Part shown: in pieces, positions 56,149 through 64,000 of the stretch
Numbering within the stretch: the stretch's first letter is position 1
Layout of the letters: every line of letters begins with the position of its first letter
NCBI GenBank assembly: GCA_028289545.1
Contig: JANQPG010000023.1
Coordinates: 1 to 64,000, forward strand
Direction of reading: 5' to 3'
Length of the DNA: 64,000 nt
From: Woeseiaceae bacterium
GTDB lineage: Bacteria > Pseudomonadota > Gammaproteobacteria > Steroidobacterales > Woeseiaceae
The notes under the pieces: generated by a model
Seen by the model: the letters and a program-made list of their open reading frames with translations, nothing else
What the model was told of the DNA's origin: nothing
The model's database searches: none
Made by a program: the position numbers and the translations under genes

Positions 56149-57246
56149 ATGACTATGACTCCGGATGATGCGACACGTAATCGGCGCGTCGCTATTTGGT
56201 TGTTCTCCGTGTGCGCGCTCGTGTTCTGCATGGTCGTGCTCGGAGGCTTCACACGCTTGACGGGCTCCGGCCTGTCGATGACCGACTGGCGCCCCGTTAC
56301 CGGCGTACTGCCACCGCTCAGCGAGGCAGCGTGGGCGGAAGAATTTGCCCGCTACCAGCAGTCACCGCAGTTCGACAAAGTGAACTCGCACATGGACGTA
56401 CACGCGTTCAAGGGCATATTCTGGCTCGAGTACCTGCACCGTCTGCTCGGCAGGCTGCTGGGTCTCGCGTTTTTTGTACCGTTTGTCGTATTTGCCGTAC
56501 GCGGCGACATACGACCGCGCGAGTATCCGAAGTACCTTGCCATGTTTGTGCTCGGTGGACTGCAGGGTTTACTCGGCTGGTACATGGTCAAGAGCGGGCT
56601 GGTCGACATACCGCAAGTCAGCCAGTACCGCCTGACGGCGCACCTCGCCATGGCCTTCTTCGTGTTCGGCTTCATGTTCTGGGTTGCCCTATCGTTGTGG
56701 TTCGGCCACGATCGTCCTGGACGTCACCCGTGGTTCCGGCGCACGGTTGCGCTCGGGTCGCTGCTCGTCGTCACGATACTGTCGGGCGGGTTTGTCGCGG
56801 GCCTCAAGGCAGGCAAGATCTACAACAGCTTCCCGCTCATGGGTGACCGCCTCCTTCCGGAAGGCCTCAATGCCTTGAGTCCCTTCTGGCGCAACGCGTT
56901 CGAAAACGCCGTCACCGTGCAGTTCAACCATCGGCTGCTCGCGCTGACCACGTTTACGCTTATCGTCGTGTACTGGTGGCGCGCACGGCGCGCCGCTTTC
57001 CCGCGGCGGGCAGCCGTTGCCGCGACCGCCATGCTGCACACCGCCGCGCTGCAGGTCGTCCTCGGCATCAGCACGCTGCTCCTGAGCGTGCCGGTACTGC
57101 TGGGCGCATCGCACCAGGCGGTGGCGATGCTGCTGCTCGCCACCGTGCTGTTTCTGGCTCACAGCCTGTCCCGGCAACCGTCGTCGATACCCCTCCCCGA
57201 CGACGGCCGGCAGCCCGTCGCGCAGCCCCCGCTCCGACAAACCTAG
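56149..57246 (+). CDS. ctaA: Heme A synthase (COX15/CtaA family)
   Basis: 365 residues from ATG 56149. Eight helices with conserved histidines: MVVLGGFTRLTGSGLSMTDW, FWLEYLHRLLGRLLG, RLTAHLAMAFFVFGFM, FNHRLLALTTFTL and LGASHQAVAMLLLATV. It oxidises heme O to heme A for aa3-type cytochrome oxidase. The rest of the oxidase assembly set is not in the window. It is 54 bp before hemN on the same strand and may be cotranscribed. Confidence 0.95.
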   Translation: MTMTPDDATRNRRVAIWLFSVCALVFCMVVLGGFTRLTGSGLSMTDWRPVTGVLPPLSEAAWAEEFARYQQSPQFDKVNSHMDVHAFKGIFWLEYLHRLLGRLLGLAFFVPFVVFAVRGDIRPREYPKYLAMFVLGGLQGLLGWYMVKSGLVDIPQVSQYRLTAHLAMAFFVFGFMFWVALSLWFGHDRPGRHPWFRRTVALGSLLVVTILSGGFVAGLKAGKIYNSFPLMGDRLLPEGLNALSPFWRNAFENAVTVQFNHRLLALTTFTLIVVYWWRARRAAFPRRAAVAATAMLHTAALQVVLGISTLLLSVPVLLGASHQAVAMLLLATVLFLAHSLSRQPSSIPLPDDGRQPVAQPPLRQT

Positions 57247-57300
57247 GGGTACGCACATCTACCCATAGCTTCGGGCGCGTTTTCGCCGGACTATTGGGGG

Positions 57301-58692
57301 ATGAACGCCAACGAAAGCCGGAGCGGTTTCGACGCCGGGCTCATTCGCCGCTACGACGGCCGGGGTCCTCGCTACACCTCGTATCCCACGGCGCTGCAGT
57401 TCACGCCGTCGGTCGGCGCCCACGAATACGAGCAGAATGCGATGGAGAGCAACGCCCGTGCGCTGCCGCTGTCGCTGTACGTCCACGTTCCGTTTTGCCA
57501 CCAGCTCTGCTACTACTGCGGCTGCAACAAGATCGTCACCCGCAACGAAGCGCGCGTGACGCGTTACCTGAACGCACTGCACAGGGAGATCGCGCTGCAG
57601 GGTGCGCTGTTCGATCGCTCGCGCCAGGTGGAGCAGCTGCATTTTGGCGGCGGTACACCCACCTATCTCGATCCCGCTCAGCTCGGCGACTTGTTCCGCG
57701 TCCTCCGACAGTACTTCAGCCTGGACGATTCGGACGAACGCCAGTATTCGATCGAGGTCGACCCAAGAACCGTCGATCGCAACCGCCTCGAGGAACTCGC
57801 GGCGCTCGGCTTCAACCGGCTGAGCCTCGGCATCCAGGATTTCGACCCAAGGGTGCAGCGCGCCGTTAACCGTATCCAGGCGCTCAGCGACGTCCACACA
57901 CTCGTCGAGGATGCGCGTCGAACCGGCTTCGGCTCTATTTCTTTCGACCTGATATACGGACTGCCGCATCAGTCGCTCGAGAGTTTCGACCGCACCCTGA
58001 GCAGAACCCTCGACATTCGCCCCGAGCGCCTGTCGGTGTACAACTACGCGCATCTCCCCGAGCGCTTCAAGGGCCAGCGCATGATCCGGGAAGCGGATTT
58101 GCCCGACTCGGACACGAAGCTGGCGATACTCGGGCGCACGGTCGAGCGGCTGACGGATGCCGGCTACGTGTACATCGGCATGGACCATTTTGCGCTGCCG
58201 GACGACGAACTCGCCGAGGCGCAACGCGACGGCAGCCTGCAGCGCAACTTCCAGGGTTATTCAACCCATTGGCATTGCGACCTGATCGGGCTCGGCGTGA
58301 GTTCGATCGGCAGCATCGGCAACGTCTATGCGCAAAACACCGTGTCGACACAGGACTACGAGGAGCGCATCGAGCGGGGTGAGCTGGCGGTTGCAAAAGG
58401 GCTCAGCGTGGATAGCGACGACCAGCTTCGCGCTGCCGTCATCCAGTCCCTGATGTGTTATGACAAGCTGTCATACGCTGACTTCAACGCCCGCTTCGAC
58501 ATCGACTTCGAGCGCTACTTCGCCAGCGAGCTGGAGCGGCTCGCCGACATGCAGGCAGACGAGTTGCTCGAACGTGACAGCGACGGGCTGAAAATATTGC
58601 CTCGAGGGCGCTACCTGCTCCGCAACATTGCAATGACCTTTGATCGCTACCTGGACTCCGGGCCCGTCAGGCAGTTCTCCAAGGCTATCTGA
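57301..58692 (+). CDS. hemN: Oxygen-independent coproporphyrinogen III oxidase
   Basis: 463 residues. Radical-SAM enzyme for the oxygen-free decarboxylation of coproporphyrinogen III. The iron-sulfur motif is VPFCHQLCYYCGCNKIV (Cys 66, 70, 73), followed by HFGGGTPTYLDPAQL and RLSLGIQDFDPRVQRAVNRI. The HemN-type C-terminal segment includes the RNIAMTFD end. It has the N-terminal region (ESRSGFDAGLIRRYDGRGPR) that marks true HemN rather than HemW. No FNR box seen in the 54-bp gap. Placed directly after ctaA, so two heme-biosynthesis genes are together. Confidence 0.95.
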   Translation: MNANESRSGFDAGLIRRYDGRGPRYTSYPTALQFTPSVGAHEYEQNAMESNARALPLSLYVHVPFCHQLCYYCGCNKIVTRNEARVTRYLNALHREIALQGALFDRSRQVEQLHFGGGTPTYLDPAQLGDLFRVLRQYFSLDDSDERQYSIEVDPRTVDRNRLEELAALGFNRLSLGIQDFDPRVQRAVNRIQALSDVHTLVEDARRTGFGSISFDLIYGLPHQSLESFDRTLSRTLDIRPERLSVYNYAHLPERFKGQRMIREADLPDSDTKLAILGRTVERLTDAGYVYIGMDHFALPDDELAEAQRDGSLQRNFQGYSTHWHCDLIGLGVSSIGSIGNVYAQNTVSTQDYEERIERGELAVAKGLSVDSDDQLRAAVIQSLMCYDKLSYADFNARFDIDFERYFASELERLADMQADELLERDSDGLKILPRGRYLLRNIAMTFDRYLDSGPVRQFSKAI

Positions 58693-58739
58693 CCCGCTCG
58701 TCGCAATCGTCGTCGCAATTGCCGCCCGGGCGAGCGACG

Positions 58740-59729
58740 CTATACCGTCGTCAGCCAGCGATGCGTATCGGCCGCTTTGCCGTACTGGATGTCCTGCAGC
58801 GCGTCGCGAAGGCGGTCCGTATTTTTGCCGGCTTCACCGTCGCGTACCGGCACTTCCTCGCCGCGGTACACGAGCGTGCCCACCGGTGACAGGCACGCGG
58901 CCGTGCCGCTCAGCGCGGCCTCGTGGGTCTTCGCGTACTCGAGCAGTTCCTCGACCGTGAAGTTGCGCTCGTTGACCTTGTAGCCGAGGTCCGCCGCCAG
59001 GGTCAGGATAGACGCCCGCGTCATGCCGTGCAGGAACGACGTGTCGAGCGGCTTGGTCACGATCTCGTTGTCGCTGATCAACAGGAAGTTCGAAGCCCCG
59101 GTCTCCTGTACGTCTCCTCCAGGACAGAACAGCACCTGGTCCACACCGTAGCGTGCCTTCGCGTCGAGCGTGGGTCCCAGCGCCGCCGCATAATTGCCCC
59201 CGGTCTTGGTGCTGCCGAGCTGCTCGGTCGAGCGGGCACGCTGATCGTCGACGAGGAGCTTCAGCGGCCGGGCGCCGCCGCTGAAGTAGTCGCCGACGGG
59301 CGAAGCCAGCACATACAAGAGCGCCGTGGTCGACGGCGAGGCCGCCGCACCGATGTTTTCGAGCGTACCGATGAGCGTGGGCCGGAGGTACAGCGAACTC
59401 GGCGGCGCGGGGATCTGTTCTACTTCGGCGGCAACCAGCTCGGTGACCATCGCGGCCAGCAGGTCCGCGTCGGGTATCGGCAAACGCAGGGATTCTGCGC
59501 TGCCTTGCATTCGGCGGACATGATCGTGCAGCCTGAAGATGCGCGCCTTGCCGTCAGCCCAGCGATAAGCCTTGAAGCCCTCGAAACAGGTGCTCGCGTA
59601 GTGAAACACATGTGCCGCCGGATGCAGCGACAGAGGCGCAAGCGGCTCGATCCGGTGGGCCTGCCAGGCATCGTCTTCGAAGCGGGCGGTCGCAAAACTT
59701 GCGCAGAACTGGGTCCCAAATGTTGTCAT
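58740..59729 (-). CDS. ilvE: Branched-chain amino acid aminotransferase
   Basis: 329 residues from ATG 59729. Fold-type IV PLP enzyme: ALGHPAAHVFHY-like start (LHPAAHVFHYASTCFEGFKA), the PLP-Lys in LGSTKTGGNYAAALGP (Lys near 173), ETGASNFLLISDNEIVTKPL and FLHGMTRASILTLA. It transaminates leucine, isoleucine and valine, fitting ilvB and ilvH at 22-25 kb. The length and the extended SSTKTG are of the eukaryotic-like BCAT subgroup. Confidence 0.93.
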   Translation of the reverse strand: MTTFGTQFCASFATARFEDDAWQAHRIEPLAPLSLHPAAHVFHYASTCFEGFKAYRWADGKARIFRLHDHVRRMQGSAESLRLPIPDADLLAAMVTELVAAEVEQIPAPPSSLYLRPTLIGTLENIGAAASPSTTALLYVLASPVGDYFSGGARPLKLLVDDQRARSTEQLGSTKTGGNYAAALGPTLDAKARYGVDQVLFCPGGDVQETGASNFLLISDNEIVTKPLDTSFLHGMTRASILTLAADLGYKVNERNFTVEELLEYAKTHEAALSGTAACLSPVGTLVYRGEEVPVRDGEAGKNTDRLRDALQDIQYGKAADTHRWLTTV

Positions 59730-59926
59730 GACGGCTCGTTCTTGTGTCTTCACTGCTACCAAGGCCGCGTACTTTGACCTAAACGACGGCCGAAGGCTAT
59801 ACGTCAAAGCAGGTAGTCGGCCAGCACGAGGCCTGGAGAGACTGGCGCTGGGGCCCAGATTCGGCAACACTCAAGCCTGGGGCGTGAGCTCACCACTCGA
59901 AAACGACAACAGGCGGAGCTGTTTTC

Positions 59927-60820
59927 ATGACAACCCGACTCCCGATTCTGGCGATTCTTCTGGCGGCGTTGCCCGCCTCCGTGGCTCTTGCTCAACAGCC
60001 GGTCAGCGCCATCAAGGCAACCGAGGTAGTCCCCGGCATCCACATGCTCGAGGGCGCGGACGGATTCGCCGGCGGCAACATGACGCTCTTGAGCGGCGAT
60101 GAACACGTTGTGTTGATCGACGACGGACTGGGAGCGATGGCGGGGCTCTTGCTCGAGAAGACCCGCGAAATTGCGGGTCGCAATATCGATTTTGTGATCA
60201 ACACGCACGTGCACGGCGATCATGTCGGCAGCAACGCACACTTCGCCGAGAACGGCGCCGTGATCGTCGCGCACGACAACATCAGAAAGCGTCTGCTCGA
60301 CAATCCGGAGTTCGCCGGCGGCGAAGGCGGGCTGCCCGTGCTGACGTTCTCGGACGCCGTCACGTTCCATATCAACGGCAACGAAGCTTACGTGTTTCAC
60401 CTGGAACACGCGCACACCGACGGTGATGCCGCCATTCTGTTCAAGAACGTCAACGTGCTCGTGGCCGGTGACATACAGTTCCACGGACTGTTCCCGTTCA
60501 TTGACCTTGCCAACGGCGGCAATGTCGCGGGTTACATCGCAGCGCAGCGAGAGATGCTCGCCATGATCGACGACGAAACGCGCGTCGTGCCTGGACACGG
60601 CGCGATCACCGATAAAGCCGGTCTTCGATCCGACCTCGACATGCTCGTCGACGCACACGCGCGTGTCAAAGCGCTGGTCGACGCGGGACAGAATGAGGAA
60701 CAGATCCTCGCCGCCAATCCGCTGTCGATCTACCACGACGACTACAACTGGGGCTTCATTACAACAGAGCGTATGACCCGAACCCTGATACGCTCGCTGA
60801 ACGGGGACCAGCAGCCATGA
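59927..60820 (+). CDS. Metallo-beta-lactamase-fold hydrolase, exported
   Basis: 297 residues. Signal peptide (about 1-22, ending ALAQ). Zinc ligands HVHGDH at 94-99, and downstream HLEHAHTDGDA and PGHGAITDKAG (His), so a complete site. The domain resembles periplasmic MBL hydrolases (e.g. beta-lactamase-like or quinoprotein-related types). The stop overlaps the start of the M20 peptidase (ATGA), so both are translationally coupled, hinting at a peptide or amide-linked substrate. Function not resolved. Confidence 0.9.
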   Translation: MTTRLPILAILLAALPASVALAQQPVSAIKATEVVPGIHMLEGADGFAGGNMTLLSGDEHVVLIDDGLGAMAGLLLEKTREIAGRNIDFVINTHVHGDHVGSNAHFAENGAVIVAHDNIRKRLLDNPEFAGGEGGLPVLTFSDAVTFHINGNEAYVFHLEHAHTDGDAAILFKNVNVLVAGDIQFHGLFPFIDLANGGNVAGYIAAQREMLAMIDDETRVVPGHGAITDKAGLRSDLDMLVDAHARVKALVDAGQNEEQILAANPLSIYHDDYNWGFITTERMTRTLIRSLNGDQQP

Positions 60821-62247
60821 ACCACGACAAGACCGCGGAGTTCGTCAACGGACTCTGGGACAGCGAAATCATCCCCGAGCTTTGCGACTACATCGAGATC
60901 CCGAACAAGTCGCCGCACTTCGACCCCGATTGGGAACAGCACGGCCACATGGAAAAGGCGGTTCGCCAGCTGGAAGCCTGGTCCGCCCGTCAGCCGATCG
61001 AAGGCATGACGGTCGAGGTCGTCAAGCTCGAAGGCCGCACGCCGGTACTGTTCATCGACATTCCCGGTCAGTCCGACGATACGGTGCTGCTCTACGGGCA
61101 CTACGACAAACAGCCCGAGTTCAGCGGCTGGGACGAAGATCTGTCACCGTGGCAACCCACGATCAAGGACGGCAAGCTGTACGGCCGCGGCGGCGCCGAC
61201 GACGGCTACGCCACGTTTGGCTCGCTCACGGCCATCCGGGCGCTTAGGGAACAGGGTATTCCGCACGCCCACTGCGTCGTGCTGATCGAAGGCTGCGAGG
61301 AATCGGGCAGTTTCGATCTCCCGCACTACATCGAGCTCCTGGAGGATCGCATCGGCGCCCCGAGCCTTGTGGTCTGCCTCGATGCCGAGTGCGGCAATTA
61401 CGAGCAACTGTGGTGCACAACCTCGCTGCGCGGCAACCTGACGGGGACTCTGCGCGCGGACGTGCTCACCGAGGGTGTTCACTCGGGCGGTGCCGGCGGC
61501 ATTGTCCCGTCCGCGTTTCGCCTGCTACGCCGTGCGCTGTCGCAGCTCGAAGACGAACGCACCGGGCAGATAACGCTCGATGCCCTGCATGTTGACATTC
61601 CCGAGCAGCGCCTCGAACAGGCGGAACGGGCGGCAGAGACGCTGGGCGATTCCGTCTACCGCAAATTCCTCTGGGCCGTTCCGGGCGCGGAAGCCGGTGA
61701 ATCACCCTACGAACTGCTGCTCAACAACACCTGGCGGCCGACCTTGAGCGTCACGGGAGCCGACGGCCTGCCGGAGCTTGTCAATGCCGGCAACACGCTG
61801 CTGCCGCACAACACGATCAAGCTGTCTTTCCGCCTGCCGCCCACTTGCGACGCCGAGCAGGCGGCGCAAGCGGTCAAGGAGTGCCTAGAGTCGGAACAGG
61901 TCGGCGGGACGCAGCTCACGTTCGAACCGGATTCCGCAATGGCGGGCTGGAGCGCGCCACCCGTGGCGCCGTGGCTGGAAGCGTCGATGCAGGCGGGGTC
62001 GCAGGCTTTCTTCGACAAGCCTTCCATGTACATGGGCACCGGCGGGACGATTCCGTTCATGGGTATGCTCGGCGAGCGCTTCCCGGAAGCGCAGTTTCTC
62101 GTCACGGGACTCCTGGGACCGAACTCCAACGCACACGGCCCGAACGAGTTCCTGCACATCGAGACGGGCAAACGCCTGACGAGTTGTGTCGCACAGGTGC
62201 TGATGGACCACTACGTCGAGTTTGCCGGCCGCGCCAAGGCGGCCTGA
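60817..62247 (+). CDS. M20 family metallopeptidase / dipeptidase
   Basis: 476 residues. Catalytic and metal ligands: YGHYDKQPEF (His), GRGGADDGYATFGS (Asp), LIEGCEESGSFDLPHYIE (Glu and the catalytic Glu), CLDAECGNYEQ and HGPNEFLHIETG (His). The bi-domain M20 layout with a dimerisation lid fits. Members are aminoacyl or peptide hydrolases. Overlaps the MBL gene by 4 bp; the pair may degrade the same compound in turn. Not exported as far as seen. Confidence 0.93.
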   Translation: MNHDKTAEFVNGLWDSEIIPELCDYIEIPNKSPHFDPDWEQHGHMEKAVRQLEAWSARQPIEGMTVEVVKLEGRTPVLFIDIPGQSDDTVLLYGHYDKQPEFSGWDEDLSPWQPTIKDGKLYGRGGADDGYATFGSLTAIRALREQGIPHAHCVVLIEGCEESGSFDLPHYIELLEDRIGAPSLVVCLDAECGNYEQLWCTTSLRGNLTGTLRADVLTEGVHSGGAGGIVPSAFRLLRRALSQLEDERTGQITLDALHVDIPEQRLEQAERAAETLGDSVYRKFLWAVPGAEAGESPYELLLNNTWRPTLSVTGADGLPELVNAGNTLLPHNTIKLSFRLPPTCDAEQAAQAVKECLESEQVGGTQLTFEPDSAMAGWSAPPVAPWLEASMQAGSQAFFDKPSMYMGTGGTIPFMGMLGERFPEAQFLVTGLLGPNSNAHGPNEFLHIETGKRLTSCVAQVLMDHYVEFAGRAKAA

Positions 62248-62288
62248 GCCGCCGAAGGCCCAAAGCGCTCGGCAGGAGTTTTCCGAAA

Positions 62289-63419
62289 TCAGCCGGCGAA
62301 CAGGATCATGATACCGGCGGCCACCGCGGACCCGATGACGCCCGCCACGTTGGGACCCATGGCGTGCATCAGCAGTATGTTCTGCGGGTTCGCTTCCTGA
62401 CCTACCTTGTTGGCGACTCGTGCCGCCATGGGCACGGCCGAAACGCCGGCGGCGCCGATCAGCGGATTGATATCGGCCTTGGAGACGGCGTTCATGAGTT
62501 TACCCATGAGTACGCCGCTGGCCGTGCCGATCGCAAACGCCACCATACCCAGCACGAGTATGCCGAGCGTGCTGACCTGCAGGAACGCCTCGGCGGACAG
62601 TTTTGAACCGACGGCCAGGCCCAGGAAGATCGTGACAATGTTGATCAGCGCGTTCTGCGTCGTGTCGGACAGCCGCTCGACAACGCCGCACTCGCGCATG
62701 AGGTTGCCGAAGCACAGCATGCCCAGGAGCGGTGCGGCTGACGGCAACAGCATACCGACCAGCATCAGCAGGATAATCGGGAACAGAATCCGCTCGGTCT
62801 TCGACACGTCGCGCAGCTGCACCATCTTGATCTTGCGCTCGGACTCGGTGGTCAGCGCCTTCATGATCGGCGGCTGGATAATCGGCACGAGCGCCATGTA
62901 CGAGTAGGCGGCAACCGCTATTGCGCCGAGCAAATGCGGCGCCAGCTGCCCCGCAACGTAAATTGCGGTCGGCCCGTCAGCACCGCCGATGATGCCGATC
63001 GCCGCCGCCTCCCGAAGCGAAAAATCCATCCAGCCCAGCTCAGTCAGCGCCAGCGCGCCCAACAGCGTGGCGAAAATACCGAACTGCGCTGCTGCCCCCA
63101 GGAACAGCGTGCGGGGATTGGCCAGCAGCGGACCGAAGTCGGTCATGGCCCCGACACCCATAAAAATGATCAGCGGAAACGCGCCGGTCTCTATGCCAAT
63201 GACATAGACGAGATGCAGCAAACCGTCACCCGTGGCAATTTCGGCGCCCGGTATGTTGGACAGGAGACCGCCGAACCCAATAGTCACGAGCAACAGCGGC
63301 TCGAATTTTTTGGCGATCCCGAGATACAGCAGCAACCCGCAGATCGCGAGCATGATCGCCTGCTGCCAGCTGATCTGGTACAGGCCGCTGTCCAGCCAGA
63401 TTTGCTTCACCATGTCCAC
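62289..63419 (-). CDS. Sodium-translocating decarboxylase beta subunit (OadB/GcdB)
   Basis: 376 residues with about nine to ten membrane helices. Segments [58 protein letters not shown] and [20 protein letters not shown], with the conserved Asp residues for Na+ in the carboxybiotin channel, fit oxaloacetate, methylmalonyl-CoA or glutaconyl-CoA decarboxylases. It couples decarboxylation of carboxybiotin to Na+ export. It lies 23 bp downstream of the alpha subunit gene. Confidence 0.95.
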   Translation of the reverse strand: MDMVKQIWLDSGLYQISWQQAIMLAICGLLLYLGIAKKFEPLLLVTIGFGGLLSNIPGAEIATGDGLLHLVYVIGIETGAFPLIIFMGVGAMTDFGPLLANPRTLFLGAAAQFGIFATLLGALALTELGWMDFSLREAAAIGIIGGADGPTAIYVAGQLAPHLLGAIAVAAYSYMALVPIIQPPIMKALTTESERKIKMVQLRDVSKTERILFPIILLMLVGMLLPSAAPLLGMLCFGNLMRECGVVERLSDTTQNALINIVTIFLGLAVGSKLSAEAFLQVSTLGILVLGMVAFAIGTASGVLMGKLMNAVSKADINPLIGAAGVSAVPMAARVANKVGQEANPQNILLMHAMGPNVAGVIGSAVAAGIMILFAG

Positions 63420-63442
63420 GGCCCGTGCCTCCTATGCCGCGA

Positions 63443-64000
63443 TCACGAGGCGATGCTGACCAGTGCGTCACCGACGGCCACGACGTCACCCTCGGCCACG
63501 AACACCTCGACGACGGTGCCGGCGGCGGGCGCCGCGACAATCGTCTCCATCTTCATGGCTTCGACGACCAGCAGCGGGTCGCCCTCGCTGACACTCGCCC
63601 CTGGCTTGGCGTGCACTTTGAAAATATTGCCGGCAAGCACTGCGTTGACGGTCTCGGCGTTGCCCGCTGGAGCCGGTGCAGCCGCGGCGGGAGCGGAAGG
63701 CGCCGCGGCGGCGGCGGCGGCGGCAGCTGGAACAGGCGCGCCCAATGCGCCGCTGGCGGCAACCTCCACGGTATAGGTTTTGCCGTTTACGCGAACGTCG
63801 TAGCTGGCGGGTCCGGACGGCGGTGCAGAGGATGCCGGAGCGACACTCGCCGATGCGGGCGCCTCGCCCGGCGATTCCTCCCAGGGCGGCGGCTCGAACG
63901 CCGAAGGGTCGTCGCGATGCTCCAGAAACTTGAGCCCAATCTGCGGGAACAGTGCGTAGGTCAGGACATCGTCCACGACGTCGTCCGCGGTCCGAATGCC
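63443..64000 (-). CDS. oadA: Oxaloacetate/pyruvate-type decarboxylase alpha subunit, 3' part
   Basis: The reading frame is open to the window edge and continues beyond it, so only about 186 C-terminal residues are present. They include the end of the carboxyltransferase region (DVLTYALFPQIGLKFLEHRD), a Pro/Ala linker (APASASVAPASSAPPSGP), and the biotin-carrier domain with the biotinylated Lys in VEAMKMETIV. It works with OadB next to it. Substrate (oxaloacetate or related) cannot be fixed from the C-terminus. A gamma subunit is not seen here. Confidence 0.93.
   Translation of the reverse strand, partial: GIRTADDVVDDVLTYALFPQIGLKFLEHRDDPSAFEPPPWEESPGEAPASASVAPASSAPPSGPASYDVRVNGKTYTVEVAASGALGAPVPAAAAAAAAAPSAPAAAAPAPAGNAETVNAVLAGNIFKVHAKPGASVSEGDPLLVVEAMKMETIVAAPAAGTVVEVFVAEGDVVAVGDALVSIAS

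Overview
The window is chromosomal DNA of high G+C content from what looks like a free-living, probably marine, heterotrophic gammaproteobacterium. That reading rests on a lipid A/phospholipid gene set (LplT-PlsC fusion, LpxH-like hydrolase, dgkA), a Vd-type patatin, an icd-aceK pair, a sodium-pumping decarboxylase and TonB-dependent uptake. A Woeseiaceae/Chromatiales-like lineage is a guess, not shown. I see no rRNA, tRNA, CRISPR array, phage or transposase gene.

Layout. 0.1-6.3 kb: a LemA / M48 protease pair, a SYLF-domain protein, a small EexN-like lipoprotein and an LplT-PlsC fusion. 6.3-10.3 kb: a large AAA/WD40 protein with an embedded P/Homo-B-like domain. 10.5-15.2 kb: a small conserved protein, a PlpD-like patatin, and a divergent TonB receptor. 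15.3-18.4 kb: icd and aceK. 18.4-25 kb: ilvH-proB-proA-glpD on the minus strand, divergent from ilvB. 25-28.4 kb: a lipoprotein, an orphan ParA, a threonine dehydratase and a pterin dehydratase. 28.4-29.2 kb: an OmpA-like protein with a strong terminator.

29.3-43.75 kb is the most interesting region: eleven closely spaced minus-strand genes. In transcription order they are a zinc-ribbon Ser/Thr kinase, a PP2C phosphatase, a Gly/Ser-rich lipoprotein, an unknown exported protein, a membrane kinase with an extracytoplasmic repeat region, an FHA-TM-PEGA-FGE-like protein, a small acidic exported protein, a MotA/TolQ/ExbB channel, an Hsp70/actin-like ATPase fused to FHA, and two von Willebrand A proteins. 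The two vWA proteins share an unusual N-terminal membrane segment carrying an aspartate, followed by a coiled coil, the way ExbD/TolR/MotB partners are built. I infer a phospho-regulated, proton-motive-force-driven envelope machine. It resembles the regulatory parts of TerY-P and type VI secretion systems but has none of their core genes here.

43.9-49.2 kb: an LpxH-like hydrolase, dgkA, a 267-bp inverted-repeat element (MITE-like), a PAP2 phosphatase, a GT4 glycosyltransferase, and glpK with an acyl-CoA thioesterase. 49.2-56 kb: acetoacetate-CoA ligase, a quinone oxidoreductase, a peroxiredoxin-like protein, a DUF7009-like protein, a TauE exporter, a cold-shock protein and an FMN 2-hydroxy-acid dehydrogenase. 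56.1-64 kb: ctaA, hemN, ilvE, a metallo-beta-lactamase-fold enzyme with an M20 peptidase, and oadB with the 3' part of oadA running off the right edge.

Most assignments rest on motifs read by eye. Start codons were chosen from ribosome-binding sites and family N-termini, and boundaries of repeats and promoters are approximate.
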